Numbered from the stretch's first letter, positions 25,907 through 33,485 are shown. The stretch is DNA of 33,597 nucleotides from Acidimicrobiaceae bacterium (GCA_003163875.1 PLRK01000038.1:387-33983); one strand, 5' to 3'. Made by a program: numbers and translations. Notes: generated by a model from the sequence alone, not told the origin.

Positions 25907-27180
25907 TCGAGTCCTCCACGCTCCCACGCCTGATGCACGAAGCCAGTTCACGACCACTGTCGCTCGCCCAGCACGAACAGACCTTCGCGGCCGCGACGCC
26001 CATTGGCTCGCTCCTTGAAGAACTCGAGGCGTCGGGTTTAGCGGGACGCGGCGGAGCCGGTTTCCCTACGTCGGTCAAAGTACGTTTCATCCACGATCAG
26101 CGTTCGCTGCATAAGTACGTCGTCGTCAACGCCATGGAAGGTGAGCCCGCGTCACACAAGGACCAGTCACTCTTGAACACGCATCCTCATCTCGTGCTCG
26201 ATGGGGCGGAGTACTTAGCGGGACTCGTGGGAGCAAAAAACATTGCCGTCTGCGTCGCTCGCGACAATCGCTCCGGCATCAACGCAATGGAGCGAGCGAT
26301 TCACGAACGAGCCCGGCGAAGTCTCCGAGGTCCCAAACTCGACCTGCACACGCCTCCGCAGCGCTACGTCGCCGGCGAGGAATCCGCCCTCACCCATTGG
26401 TTGGACGATAATGAATCGCTTCCTCAATTTCGCCGCACACGCCCGCACGTACTTCGAATTGGTCACGCGCCCGTTCTCGTGCAGAACGCCGAGACGCTCG
26501 CGAACGTCGCGCTGATCGGTCGATTCGGAGCATCGTGGTACCGGGGGCTCGGCACGTCCAACAGTCCCGGGAGCACCCTCGTGTCGGTGAGCGGCGCGGT
26601 GGCACACCCTATCGTGATGGAAACCGAGCTCGGCACGCCACTTCGTACAATCCTCAACTACGCCGACGCGGACAGCGATCCTCAAGCGTTACTTCTTGGT
26701 GGTTACGGCGGCAGTTGGCTAAGCGGCGAACACCTCGATACCCCCTACTGCAACGAGGAACTCGCCCCCCTCGGCGTCAGCGTCGGTGCGGGGGTGCTGG
26801 TGGTACTTCCTCGTAAAGCTTGTGGCATCGTCGAGACCCAGCGAGTCGTCCAGTGGATGGCGAACGAGAGTGCGCGCCAGTGCGGGCCCTGCGCCTTCGG
26901 ACTACCCGCTCTCGCCGACGGTCTTCGCCACGTCGCGCGTCCGACGGGCGACGCCACACTAGCGCTGCAACGACTCGAGGAGCGCTGCGACGTCATCAAA
27001 GGTCGCGGCGCGTGCCACCATCCTGACGGCGTCGTTCGACTGGTGCGGTCCGCCCTACAGGTTTTCGAGAAAGATGTCGCACGCCACGTCCAAGGCGACG
27101 CCTGCAAAGGGTCGCTCGACTCACGACATTACGCGGCGATTCCCCAACTCGAACGCGCGGAGGAGTTGGTATGGGAGTGA
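25903..27180 (+). CDS. NuoF-like (51 kDa subunit type) FMN/iron-sulfur oxidoreductase
   Basis: A 425-residue protein of the NADH-quinone oxidoreductase F family, cytosolic. FMN/NADH-binding motifs are seen: GRGGAGFPT at 48-56 and NAMEGEPASHKD near 75-86; an SLBB region follows (STLVSVSGAV ... LGTPLRTIL ... GGYGGSW). The C-terminal iron-sulfur segment has ESARQCGPC with C327 and C330 and later GACHHP with C371, so the first Cys of the usual CxxCxxC set is Ala324. The start is ATG at 25903 with GGAAGG upstream, overlapping the previous stop (ATGA); a longer frame from 25582 is spurious. It probably oxidises NAD(P)H or a ferredoxin partner and feeds the heme protein. Confidence 0.88.
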   Translation: MIESSTLPRLMHEASSRPLSLAQHEQTFAAATPIGSLLEELEASGLAGRGGAGFPTSVKVRFIHDQRSLHKYVVVNAMEGEPASHKDQSLLNTHPHLVLDGAEYLAGLVGAKNIAVCVARDNRSGINAMERAIHERARRSLRGPKLDLHTPPQRYVAGEESALTHWLDDNESLPQFRRTRPHVLRIGHAPVLVQNAETLANVALIGRFGASWYRGLGTSNSPGSTLVSVSGAVAHPIVMETELGTPLRTILNYADADSDPQALLLGGYGGSWLSGEHLDTPYCNEELAPLGVSVGAGVLVVLPRKACGIVETQRVVQWMANESARQCGPCAFGLPALADGLRHVARPTGDATLALQRLEERCDVIKGRGACHHPDGVVRLVRSALQVFEKDVARHVQGDACKGSLDSRHYAAIPQLERAEELVWE

Positions 27181-27410
27181 GACGTCGCACCGGGCTGTTC
27201 GTACTCCAGGTCAATCCGATCTTGTGTGACGGGTTCGGACACTGTGCCGAACTCGCGCCAGAACTCGTCACGATTGACGAATGGGGTTACCCGATCATTC
27301 GCACGGCACCCGTGTCGCTTTCGGACACCGGTGCCTATCAATCAGCTCGATACGCCGAACGTGGCTGTCCCCGCCAAGCGCTTCGGATCCAACGTTTCAA
27401 CGAGAAATAA
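27171..27410 (+). CDS. Single-cluster ferredoxin, [3Fe-4S]-type
   Basis: A 79-residue ferredoxin. The cluster ligands appear as C19-x5-C25 (CDGFGHC) and C66 in ERGCPRQAL; the middle Cys of a [4Fe-4S] set is Phe22, so a [3Fe-4S] cluster is expected, as in P450-partner ferredoxins of Actinobacteria. ELAPELVTIDEWGY is the usual segment after the first motif. ATG at 27171 has GGAGGAG upstream and overlaps the NuoF-like stop by 10 bases. It is the last gene of the redox operon; the next gene is 68 bases away with its own promoter. Confidence 0.9.
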   Translation: MGVRRRTGLFVLQVNPILCDGFGHCAELAPELVTIDEWGYPIIRTAPVSLSDTGAYQSARYAERGCPRQALRIQRFNEK

Positions 27411-27462
27411 CGCGCGACGCTGAGCGCCAGGACTCGTTTTGTTGCAACTGAGCCTCGTCGAC

Positions 27463-27468
27463 TAAGGT
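27463..27468 (+). promoter_or_regulatory. Predicted promoter of bS22 (-10)
   Basis: TAAGGT ends 10 bases before the ATG at 27479, with TTGCAA at 27442-27447 as a candidate -35 (spacer 15). No ribosome binding site follows. The CTAAGGTTCT context is identical to that before cofD. Confidence 0.45.
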
Positions 27469-27478
27469 TCTACGAGCC

Positions 27479-27580
27479 ATGGGATCATTAATCAAGAAGC
27501 GCCGTAAGCGCATGCGCAAGAAGAAGCACAAGAAGATGCTGAAGCGAACCCGCTTTCAGCGTCGCGCCGCCGGTAAATAG
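27479..27580 (+). CDS. Small ribosomal protein bS22 (AURKAIP1/COX24-domain, 33 aa)
   Basis: A 33-codon gene that ordinary length cut-offs would miss. The product begins MGSLIKKRRKRMRKKKHKKM, is almost entirely Lys/Arg, and ends RRAAGK. It corresponds to the actinobacterial protein with an AURKAIP1/COX24 domain that was found in mycobacterial ribosomes as bS22, which opens MGSVIKKRRKRM (recalled). It lies alone, convergent with ispE (13 bases between stops). The codons are all sense in one short frame, and a likely promoter precedes it. I infer ribosomal function from the match. Confidence 0.92.
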   Translation: MGSLIKKRRKRMRKKKHKKMLKRTRFQRRAAGK

Positions 27581-27593
27581 GCTTCTCCGACCC

Positions 27594-28346
27594 CTACTGG
27601 GGCGTCGTCGTGAGCGTGGATAACTGGAGAGGGCCCTCGGGGCCGGTCATGTCCCAACGGCTCTCCGTCGCGCCCAGGTGACCCTCCACGAACATCGACG
27701 AGCCTGATCCGGCCAGTTGCACCGCGGAGCCGATCTCGGCGCGCAGCCACGCTAGGGTCGACGCCAGTCTCGGTTCGACCCGGCCGGCCGGCTCTTCCAG
27801 GTGATTGGTCCCCTTCGCCGTCCAGCCGTCGGCCCGCATCTCGTCGTAGGCCCGGTAGCACGCGGCAGTCGAGACGCCGAAGTCCGGCACGATGAGCGTG
27901 AGGTTTCGTTCCTCGAAGGCCAAAGTGCTCAGTCGTTCTCCCACCCCTTCGACGAGGGCGCGTCCGCCGAGCTGGCAGAACGGCACGTCGCCGCCGAGGG
28001 TGACCGCGAGTTCATTGGACACTCCCCCGGCCCAGCGAAGGATGGCCGCCGCGTCGGCGCTCCCGCCGCCGAGGCCGCCGCCGACCGGGATGGACTTCTC
28101 CACGCGCACCCCGGCGCGACGTCCCACGAGCTGCAGGGCCCGCACGATCAGGTTGTTCTCGTCGGACACGATCTCGGTCGCGAACGGATTGAGGATCTCC
28201 AGGTGGTCCGTGGTGTCGTCGACGAAGAGGACGTCGTGGAGCGCAATGGTCGTCATCTCGCTACGCAGTTCGTGCAAGCCGTCGTCGCGCACACCAGTGA
28301 TCTCTAAGTTCCACGTGAGCTTGGCGTGGGCCAGCAGTTCGATCAC
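27594..28346 (-). CDS. ispE: 4-diphosphocytidyl-2-C-methyl-D-erythritol kinase
   Basis: A GHMP kinase of the MEP isoprenoid pathway, phosphorylating CDP-ME at the 2-hydroxyl. The 250-residue product is shorter than the usual 280-300. It carries HAKLTWNLEITGVRDDGLHEL at the N-terminus, VDDTTDHLEI and the ATP-binding PVGGGLGGGSADAAAILRW at about 84-102, GGDVPFCQLGGRALVEGVGE, and GSGSSMFVEG near the end. GTG start overlaps the rsmA stop as GTGA. Last gene of the metG-tatD-...-rsmA-ispE run. The rsmA-ispE pair matches mycobacteria (ksgA-ispE). Confidence 0.94.
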   Translation of the reverse strand: MIELLAHAKLTWNLEITGVRDDGLHELRSEMTTIALHDVLFVDDTTDHLEILNPFATEIVSDENNLIVRALQLVGRRAGVRVEKSIPVGGGLGGGSADAAAILRWAGGVSNELAVTLGGDVPFCQLGGRALVEGVGERLSTLAFEERNLTLIVPDFGVSTAACYRAYDEMRADGWTAKGTNHLEEPAGRVEPRLASTLAWLRAEIGSAVQLAGSGSSMFVEGHLGATESRWDMTGPEGPLQLSTLTTTPQ

Positions 28347-29158
28347 TTGGCGGCGGCCAGTCTCGCGAATTCCTCGATCGTCAACTCTTCCGGTCGTCTC
28401 GTCTCGGCGACGTCGGCGCGTTCGAAGACCCCCTCACTCGACCAACCCGCGAGCGATCGGCGCAGCATCTTTCGTCGTTGACCGAAGGACGTGCGGATGA
28501 CCTCGAAGAGGTCGGCTTCGCTGACGAGTGACGGATCGACGCGCACTTCGGGGCGACGGATAATGGACACCAACGCCGATTCGACGTTGGGCTTCGGCAA
28601 GAAGACCGTCGGACTGACCTTGCCCACGACGCGCGCGTCAGCGAAGTACTGGAGGCGCAGCGACGCCGCGCCGTAGGCCTCGTCGCCGGCGTGAGCGGCG
28701 AAGCGCTCACCGACTTCCTTTTGCACCATGACGAGCATCCGGCGGATCAGCGGTTCGCTCTCGAGCAGATGCAATACCAGTGGCGTGGCGACGTTGTAGG
28801 GAAGATTGGCGACGACAATGGCGTCGCGGCCCTGCAGGATCTCCGCGTACTCGGCCCGGAGAGCGTCGGCGTGATGGACCGTGACGCCGCGGGGTTCGAC
28901 GATCGAGCGCAGTGGTTCGAGGAGGTAGCGGTCGACTTCCATCGCGTGCACCTCGGCGCCGGTTTCGACGAGGGCCAGCGTGAGCGATCCGAGACCGGCG
29001 CCGATCTCGAGCACGAGGTCGCCTTCGCCCACGTCGGCCAGGCGCGCAATTCTTCGAACCGTGTTGGGATCGACAACGAAGTTCTGACCGAGCGCGCGCG
29101 AGGGTTTGAGGCCGTGTTCTTCAAGCAGTGCCCGAAGTTCGGTGCGGGTATGGGTCAC
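28343..29158 (-). CDS. rsmA: 16S rRNA dimethyladenosine transferase (RsmA / KsgA)
   Basis: Dimethylates A1518 and A1519 (E. coli numbering) of 16S rRNA during 30S assembly. At 271 residues it has the class I SAM fold: PSRALGQNFVVDPNTVRRI, the SAM motif VLEIGAGLGSLTLAL, and catalytic VANLPYNVATPLV (motif IV NLPY), followed by MVQKEVGERFAA. The frame could start at a TTG at 29161, but the GTG at 29158 overlaps the preceding stop as GTGA, so I use it. The gene is tightly joined to the RlpA-like gene upstream and ispE downstream. Confidence 0.96.
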   Translation of the reverse strand: MTHTRTELRALLEEHGLKPSRALGQNFVVDPNTVRRIARLADVGEGDLVLEIGAGLGSLTLALVETGAEVHAMEVDRYLLEPLRSIVEPRGVTVHHADALRAEYAEILQGRDAIVVANLPYNVATPLVLHLLESEPLIRRMLVMVQKEVGERFAAHAGDEAYGAASLRLQYFADARVVGKVSPTVFLPKPNVESALVSIIRRPEVRVDPSLVSEADLFEVIRTSFGQRRKMLRRSLAGWSSEGVFERADVAETRRPEELTIEEFARLAAAK

Positions 29159-30171
29159 CAACTGACTTTAACGAGGACGACCCCTTTGGACAGAGGTGCC
29201 AGTTCAGCGAACTGTTGCGTGTCGAGGTCGACCACCCGGTCCCCGTGGGCCGCCTCTCGGTCCGACGCGATGCAGTGGACGACCTTGCCGGTCGCGAGAT
29301 CGCGGATCGTGATCCGGGTGCCGCGCGGCAAGTACCAGGTGGCGCAGTGACCCGGGATGTAGCGGTACCACGTCGCGTCGCCGACGCGGTACTTGCCGTG
29401 CTTCTTCTTCTTGGGCTTCAAGGTCGTGGTCGTCACGGGTCTGCAGATCGTGGTCGTCGTCGTGGGCACAATCGTCGTCGTGGTCGTCGTCGCGCCGGCG
29501 ATGGTTGTCGAGGACGGTTCTGAGGTGGTCGTCGTCGCTGGCGCCGTCGTCGTCGTGGGCGCGCAGGTCGGCTTCTTCTTCAGCGTCGTGGTCGTCACGG
29601 GTTTGCGAACCGGCTTTTTGGGCTTCGGTCGTCGGGTGGTGACGGTGAGTGTGATCGTGGCGTGCCAGCGCACTCGGGTCCCCGCCGCCGGGGATTGTCG
29701 CAGGACGACGGTCCATTTACTGTCCGAACTTCCTGGTCCGCGGGTATTAAAGAACAACTGCACACGTTTCATGACGGCGTAGGTCCGTATCCGCGACAGA
29801 CCGACGAGCCGAGGGACCCGACGCGCGGCGTGCGGGTTCGCGCTCGACACCCGCACCGTCGCCTGGAAATGCCAGGGCACGACGGTGCCGGGCCGCGGCG
29901 ACTGACCCACGGCCTCTTTCCACGTGCCCTTCGCGCTGCCCGGACCCGTGGTCACGAAATACAGCGCGTCGGCGTGCATGACGGCGTAGACCCGGGCGCG
30001 ACTGAGCCCAATGAGGTCGGGCATGTGACGACGGGCGTGTGTGGAGGCGTCAGCCGTCGCGGGCGCGACGAACACCGCGGACGCCATCAATGCGACGATC
30101 ATGATCAGTACCGACAACGGACGCGCCAGCGCCCGCGGGTTTGATGCCCTCAGATCTCCACCCTCCGCCAC
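29155..30171 (-). CDS. Exported PASTA-linker-RlpA-like (double-psi beta-barrel) cell-wall protein
   Basis: Using the GTG at 30171 the product is 338 residues. An N-terminal hydrophobic segment (about 19-42) ends in ATADAS, a signal or anchor. Two PASTA-like modules follow (about 50-110 and 118-178), each with a PDLIGLSRARVYAVM-type strand, a GPGS turn and QSP-GT. Then comes a Lys/Pro/Thr-rich linker (about 180-260), and a C-terminal RlpA-like double-psi beta-barrel (264-338): GDATWYRYIPGHCATWYLPR, TRITIRDLATGKVVH, SDRE and RVVDLDTQQFAELA. C276 and C300 in the barrel may pair. It likely binds peptidoglycan and may cleave it. In mycobacteria this place between tatD and ksgA holds rpfB. The start is uncertain: TTG at 30234 is the longest frame, and a strong GGAGGGTGGAG precedes a CTG at 30153. 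Confidence 0.83.
   Translation of the reverse strand: MAEGGDLRASNPRALARPLSVLIMIVALMASAVFVAPATADASTHARRHMPDLIGLSRARVYAVMHADALYFVTTGPGSAKGTWKEAVGQSPRPGTVVPWHFQATVRVSSANPHAARRVPRLVGLSRIRTYAVMKRVQLFFNTRGPGSSDSKWTVVLRQSPAAGTRVRWHATITLTVTTRRPKPKKPVRKPVTTTTLKKKPTCAPTTTTAPATTTTSEPSSTTIAGATTTTTTIVPTTTTTICRPVTTTTLKPKKKKHGKYRVGDATWYRYIPGHCATWYLPRGTRITIRDLATGKVVHCIASDREAAHGDRVVDLDTQQFAELAPLSKGVVLVKVSW
29419..29598 (-). repeat. Thr/Lys/Pro linker tract of the RlpA-like protein
   Basis: About 60 codons encode TTTT runs separated by Ala/Pro/Lys/Ser and two isolated Cys. The DNA is a GTC/GTG-rich tract on the plus strand (ACC/ACG codons on minus). It would be a flexible wall-spanning linker between the PASTA and barrel domains. 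Confidence 0.8.
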
Positions 30172-30197
30172 CACATCGGGGGAGAGGCAATACCCCC

Positions 30198-30225
30198 GGC
30201 CCACAACGCTACGAGAGGGTGGGCC
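30198..30225 (-). other. Perfect inverted repeat in the 5' region of the RlpA-like gene
   Basis: GGCCCAC (30198-30204) and GTGGGCC (30219-30225) are perfectly complementary around a 14-base loop. If translation starts at 30171 or later, the hairpin lies in the leader. It has no U-tract, so it is not an obvious terminator. Its role is unknown. Confidence 0.4.
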
Positions 30226-30277
30226 TCGAGGCAACTCACCCTACAAGAATCCCGTGAACGACCTGATTACAGGTTCT

Positions 30278-31069
30278 TTATCTAGGTGGCAACCGGAAAA
30301 GTCGGGCCGTATTCGCACTCGTGGCCTCGCGAAGTTCGACGAAGCTCTCGTCGCGCAGTTCGGCCACGAATTCGCCCACGACCGTGACGAAGGCCGGCTC
30401 GTTGGCCCTTCCCCGGTACGGCACGGGCGCCAGGAACGGACTGTCGGTCTCGACGTGGAGCCGGTTCAACGGCACCGCGCGCACCGCCTCACGAAGCAGT
30501 TCGGCGTTCTTGAACGTGACGACCCCGGAGATCGAGATGTCACAGCCCAGCGAGAGACAGGCCTGCGCGTCATCGGGCGTGCCGGTGAAACAGTGCACGA
30601 CGGTGCGCTCGGGTACGCCTTCGCTCTTCAAAAGTTCGAAGAGGTCGTCGAAGGCGTCGCGGGCGTGGATGACGAGGGCGAGGTCCAACTCGTGCGCCAG
30701 CGTGATCTGGCTCGCGAAGGCTCGGCGCTGGTCGGCGCGCGGTGAGTGCTCGTAGAAGTAATCGAGGCCACATTCGCCTATTCCCACCAGTTTCGTATGG
30801 CCCCTTCGGGCTAACTCTAGGACCGGACCGATGTCCTGGAGGGCGTCGTGGGGGTGCAGTCCGACGGTCGCGTAGATCTCGACGGGGCTCTCGACACTCG
30901 TGATTTCCAGGGCCTGAGCCGAGGTCGTGGCGTCGGTGCCGATCACGACGACGCGGTCGACGCCCCCGTCGTAGGCGCGCGCCAGGGTGTCCTCAAGTTT
31001 CGCCGTCGTCTCTTCGTCGCCCAGGAACTGTTCCTGGAGATGACAGTGCGCGTCGCTCCAGTGACTCAC
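30278..31069 (-). CDS. tatD: TatD-family metal-dependent deoxyribonuclease
   Basis: A 263-residue TIM-barrel nuclease. Metal ligands are visible in SDAHCHL (HxH) near residue 7, VGIGECGLDYFY (Glu), VIHARDAFDDL (His), VVHCFTGTPDDA (His) and HVETDSPFLAPVPYRG (Asp). The protein is in the usual size range (about 255-265). GTG start overlaps the metG stop as GTGA. metG-tatD adjacency followed by a cell-wall gene and rsmA mirrors mycobacteria and Bacillus, where a wall-acting gene follows tatD. Confidence 0.95.
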   Translation of the reverse strand: MSHWSDAHCHLQEQFLGDEETTAKLEDTLARAYDGGVDRVVVIGTDATTSAQALEITSVESPVEIYATVGLHPHDALQDIGPVLELARRGHTKLVGIGECGLDYFYEHSPRADQRRAFASQITLAHELDLALVIHARDAFDDLFELLKSEGVPERTVVHCFTGTPDDAQACLSLGCDISISGVVTFKNAELLREAVRAVPLNRLHVETDSPFLAPVPYRGRANEPAFVTVVGEFVAELRDESFVELREATSANTARLFRLPPR

Positions 31070-32598
31070 TGATCGCTCTTCATCCGTGGGAAGAGAGGCT
31101 CACCCTTTTGGATCGTCGCGTCACTGCGGTACTGACCCCAGGTCGAACTCGACGAGAAGACTTCGTCACACGGTGAGCCGGTGAGACCGATGCGCCGCCA
31201 TATCTCTTCACAGACCTTGGGCATCGCGGGCGTGGTGAGGATGGCGACGAGGCGAATCGCCTCGAGGGCGTCACCCATTACGGCGTTCAGGTCCGCTCCG
31301 GGCTCCATCTTCCACGGAGCGTGTTGTTCGAGGTAGGCGTTGGTCGCTCCGATGAGTCCCCACGTCGATTCGAGTGCGCTCTGGGGCGCGAAGCCGTTCC
31401 ACGCCGTCGCGCTGTCGACAATCGCGAGTTCGGCCGGCCCGCGTAGCGCTGAATCCTCGCGCGGTGTGGGCGCCACGCCGTCGCACTTAGTGGCGACGAT
31501 GGTCGTCACGCGCGCGACGAGGTTGCCGAGGTTGTTGGCGAGGTCGGTGTTGTAGCGGTGAGTGACGCCCTCGAGCGAGAACTCGCCGTCGTTGCCGAGC
31601 GACGTCTCGCGCAACAAGTAGTAGCGCACGGGATCGACGCCGAACTCGTTGGTGAGCGAGACCGGCGCGATATCAGTGAGTTTCACACCACCTTCGGCCG
31701 CCATGGTCTTTGACAGTTTCTGGCCGCCAATCAAGAGCCAACCGTGCACGTGCACGTGCGCTGGCGGTTCGAGACCGGCGGCCATGCACATCGCGGGCCA
31801 CCACACGCAGTGAAATCGGATGATCTCCTTACCAATCAGATGATTCGAATAGGGCCACCACCTTTGTACTTCGTCGTCGTCGCGCCCGTAGCCAATGGCG
31901 GTGAGGTAATTGATCAACGCGTCGTACCAGACATAAAAGACGTGCGCGTCATCCCAGGGCACGCGCACACCCCACGTGATCGAGGTACGCGTGATAGAGA
32001 TGTCACGCAGTCCACCCTTGATGAACGACAACGCCTCGTTGCGTTTCGTCTCGGGTGTGACGAAACCTGGATGTTGGTCGTAATACTCGAGGAGCCGGTC
32101 CTCGAACGCGCTCAGTTTGAAGAACCAGTTCTCTTCTTCCATTTCAATGAGTGCTCGCCCGTGAATCGGACACTTTCCATCGATGGCGGTTTCGGTTGTG
32201 TAGTAGTCCTCGCAACTCACGCAATAGAGGCCCTGGTAGAGGTCCTTATAGATGTAACCGTTTTCGTAGATCGTGCTGAGGAACTTCTGCACGCTTTCGT
32301 GATGCCGCTGTTCGGTCGTGCGAATGAAGTCGTCGTTACTGATGTTGAGCGTGCGCCAGGCCTCTCGAAATCTCTCGGACGTCTGTTCGACCCAGTCGGC
32401 GGGCGAATGGTCATTCTTCGCCGCCGCGTCGGCTACTTTCTGGCCGTGTTCATCGGTGCCGGTGAGGAATTTGGTCTCGTCGCCAATGAGTCGGTGCCAG
32501 CGAGCAAGCGCGTCGGCATTGACTGTCGAATACGCGCTACCAACGTGGGGGGCGTCATTCGTATAGTAAATCGGGGTGGTGATGTAGAAGCGACCCAT
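31066..32598 (-). CDS. metG: Methionyl-tRNA synthetase
   Basis: Charges tRNA-Met. The 510-residue length and single zinc-knuckle layout match the shorter bacterial form without the C-terminal tRNA-binding domain. FYITTPIYYTNDAPHVGSAY opens the Rossmann fold, and HVGS (18-21) stands for HIGH. FLTGTDEHGQKVA is next; Cys ligands lie in CVSCEDYYTTETAIDGKCPIHG. VHGWLLIGGQKLSKTMA carries the KMSKS equivalent KLSKT. ATG at 32598 is 17 bases after the rsmI stop. A hexamer TAGTAC 9 bases before the ATG could be a leaderless promoter. Confidence 0.97.
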   Translation of the reverse strand: MGRFYITTPIYYTNDAPHVGSAYSTVNADALARWHRLIGDETKFLTGTDEHGQKVADAAAKNDHSPADWVEQTSERFREAWRTLNISNDDFIRTTEQRHHESVQKFLSTIYENGYIYKDLYQGLYCVSCEDYYTTETAIDGKCPIHGRALIEMEEENWFFKLSAFEDRLLEYYDQHPGFVTPETKRNEALSFIKGGLRDISITRTSITWGVRVPWDDAHVFYVWYDALINYLTAIGYGRDDDEVQRWWPYSNHLIGKEIIRFHCVWWPAMCMAAGLEPPAHVHVHGWLLIGGQKLSKTMAAEGGVKLTDIAPVSLTNEFGVDPVRYYLLRETSLGNDGEFSLEGVTHRYNTDLANNLGNLVARVTTIVATKCDGVAPTPREDSALRGPAELAIVDSATAWNGFAPQSALESTWGLIGATNAYLEQHAPWKMEPGADLNAVMGDALEAIRLVAILTTPAMPKVCEEIWRRIGLTGSPCDEVFSSSSTWGQYRSDATIQKGEPLFPRMKSDQ

Positions 32599-32615
32599 CC
32601 ATCAAGGGTACTAAC

Positions 32616-33485
32616 TTACGGTGTTGGTTCAACTCGAAGGGCCAAGGCGATCTCGTAGGTAACACGTCTCGATGCGCCCAACGTGTCAGCGACGAACGCA
32701 GCCGCATCACGAACGCTCGAACCCGCACCCAAGCGCTCGAGTAGTGCCGCTCGAATGGTCGCGTCATCCGCCTCCACGATGTTCGTGGCACCCTCGAGGA
32801 CGACGACGACTTCACCCACGATGTCTCGAGCGTTCACGATCGACGACACCTCGGCCACGGTCCCACGCAGCACCTCTTCGTGCAGTTTGGTCATCTCGCG
32901 AGCGACCGCGACGCGACGTTGCCCAAAGCGCTGAGCGAGTTCTGACAACGTGGTCGCGAGTCGTTGAGGTGACTCGAAAAAGACAATGGTTCGTTCTTGT
33001 TTCGCCCAGTTCGCGTAGAGCACGTCGCGTTCGCCGTGTTTGCGCGGCACGAAGCCCTCCATTATGAACCGTTCGGTGTCAAGACCGCTCAATGTCAGCG
33101 CGGCAATCACCGCCGACGGGCCCGGTACGGTCGTCACCTTAAGTCCCGCGTCGGCGACGGCGGCGATCACGCGAGTCCCCGGATCGCTAATCCCCGGGGT
33201 TCCCGCGTCCGAGATGATGACAACCGTTTCACCGGCACGGATTCGAGCGATGATCTGTTCGCACTGGGACGCTTCGTTGTGTTCGTGAAGTGACGCCAGC
33301 CTCGAACGCACCGCGATGTCGTGGGCACTGAAGAGTTTGTTGGAATGACGAGTGTCCTCGCAGTAGACGACGTCGGCGACGTCGAGGTAATGGAGTGCTC
33401 GTCTCGAAATGTCGCCGAGGTTCCCGAGGGGCGTCGCGATGACGACCAATTGCCCCACGCCCTCGTTCTGCTCGAATTCACGCAC
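32616..33485 (-). CDS. rsmI: 16S rRNA (cytidine-1402-2'-O)-methyltransferase (RsmI)
   Basis: A tetrapyrrole-methylase-fold enzyme that 2'-O-methylates C1402 in the ribosomal P site. The protein opens LVVIATPLGNLGDISRRA, then VYCEDTRHSNKL, VVIISDAGTPGISDPG (SAM-binding GTPGISDPG), VPGPSAVIAAL, and IVFFESPQRLATTL. The open frame extends to an ATG at 33536, but that would leave 2 bases to the divergent small gene; the GTG at 33485 has GAGGGG 6 bases upstream and gives 289 residues, so I use it. The metG-rsmI neighbourhood is as in mycobacteria. Confidence 0.93.
   Translation of the reverse strand: MREFEQNEGVGQLVVIATPLGNLGDISRRALHYLDVADVVYCEDTRHSNKLFSAHDIAVRSRLASLHEHNEASQCEQIIARIRAGETVVIISDAGTPGISDPGTRVIAAVADAGLKVTTVPGPSAVIAALTLSGLDTERFIMEGFVPRKHGERDVLYANWAKQERTIVFFESPQRLATTLSELAQRFGQRRVAVAREMTKLHEEVLRGTVAEVSSIVNARDIVGEVVVVLEGATNIVEADDATIRAALLERLGAGSSVRDAAAFVADTLGASRRVTYEIALALRVEPTP

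Noticed and set aside
29419-29598. Repeat tracts of ACG/ACC as a CRISPR array or tandem repeat
   Set aside because: There are no fixed-length repeat units or unique spacers; the tracts are in-frame Thr codons.
30172-30277. c-di-AMP (ydaO-type) riboswitch upstream of the RlpA-like gene
   Set aside because: A leader with GGGTGAG and G-rich runs looked suggestive, because this riboswitch precedes some Rpf genes. However, the conserved core segments are not recognisable by eye.
31744-32658. 304-codon plus-strand open frame
   Set aside because: It lies antisense to metG, whose motifs are intact. It has no domain and shows shadow composition.
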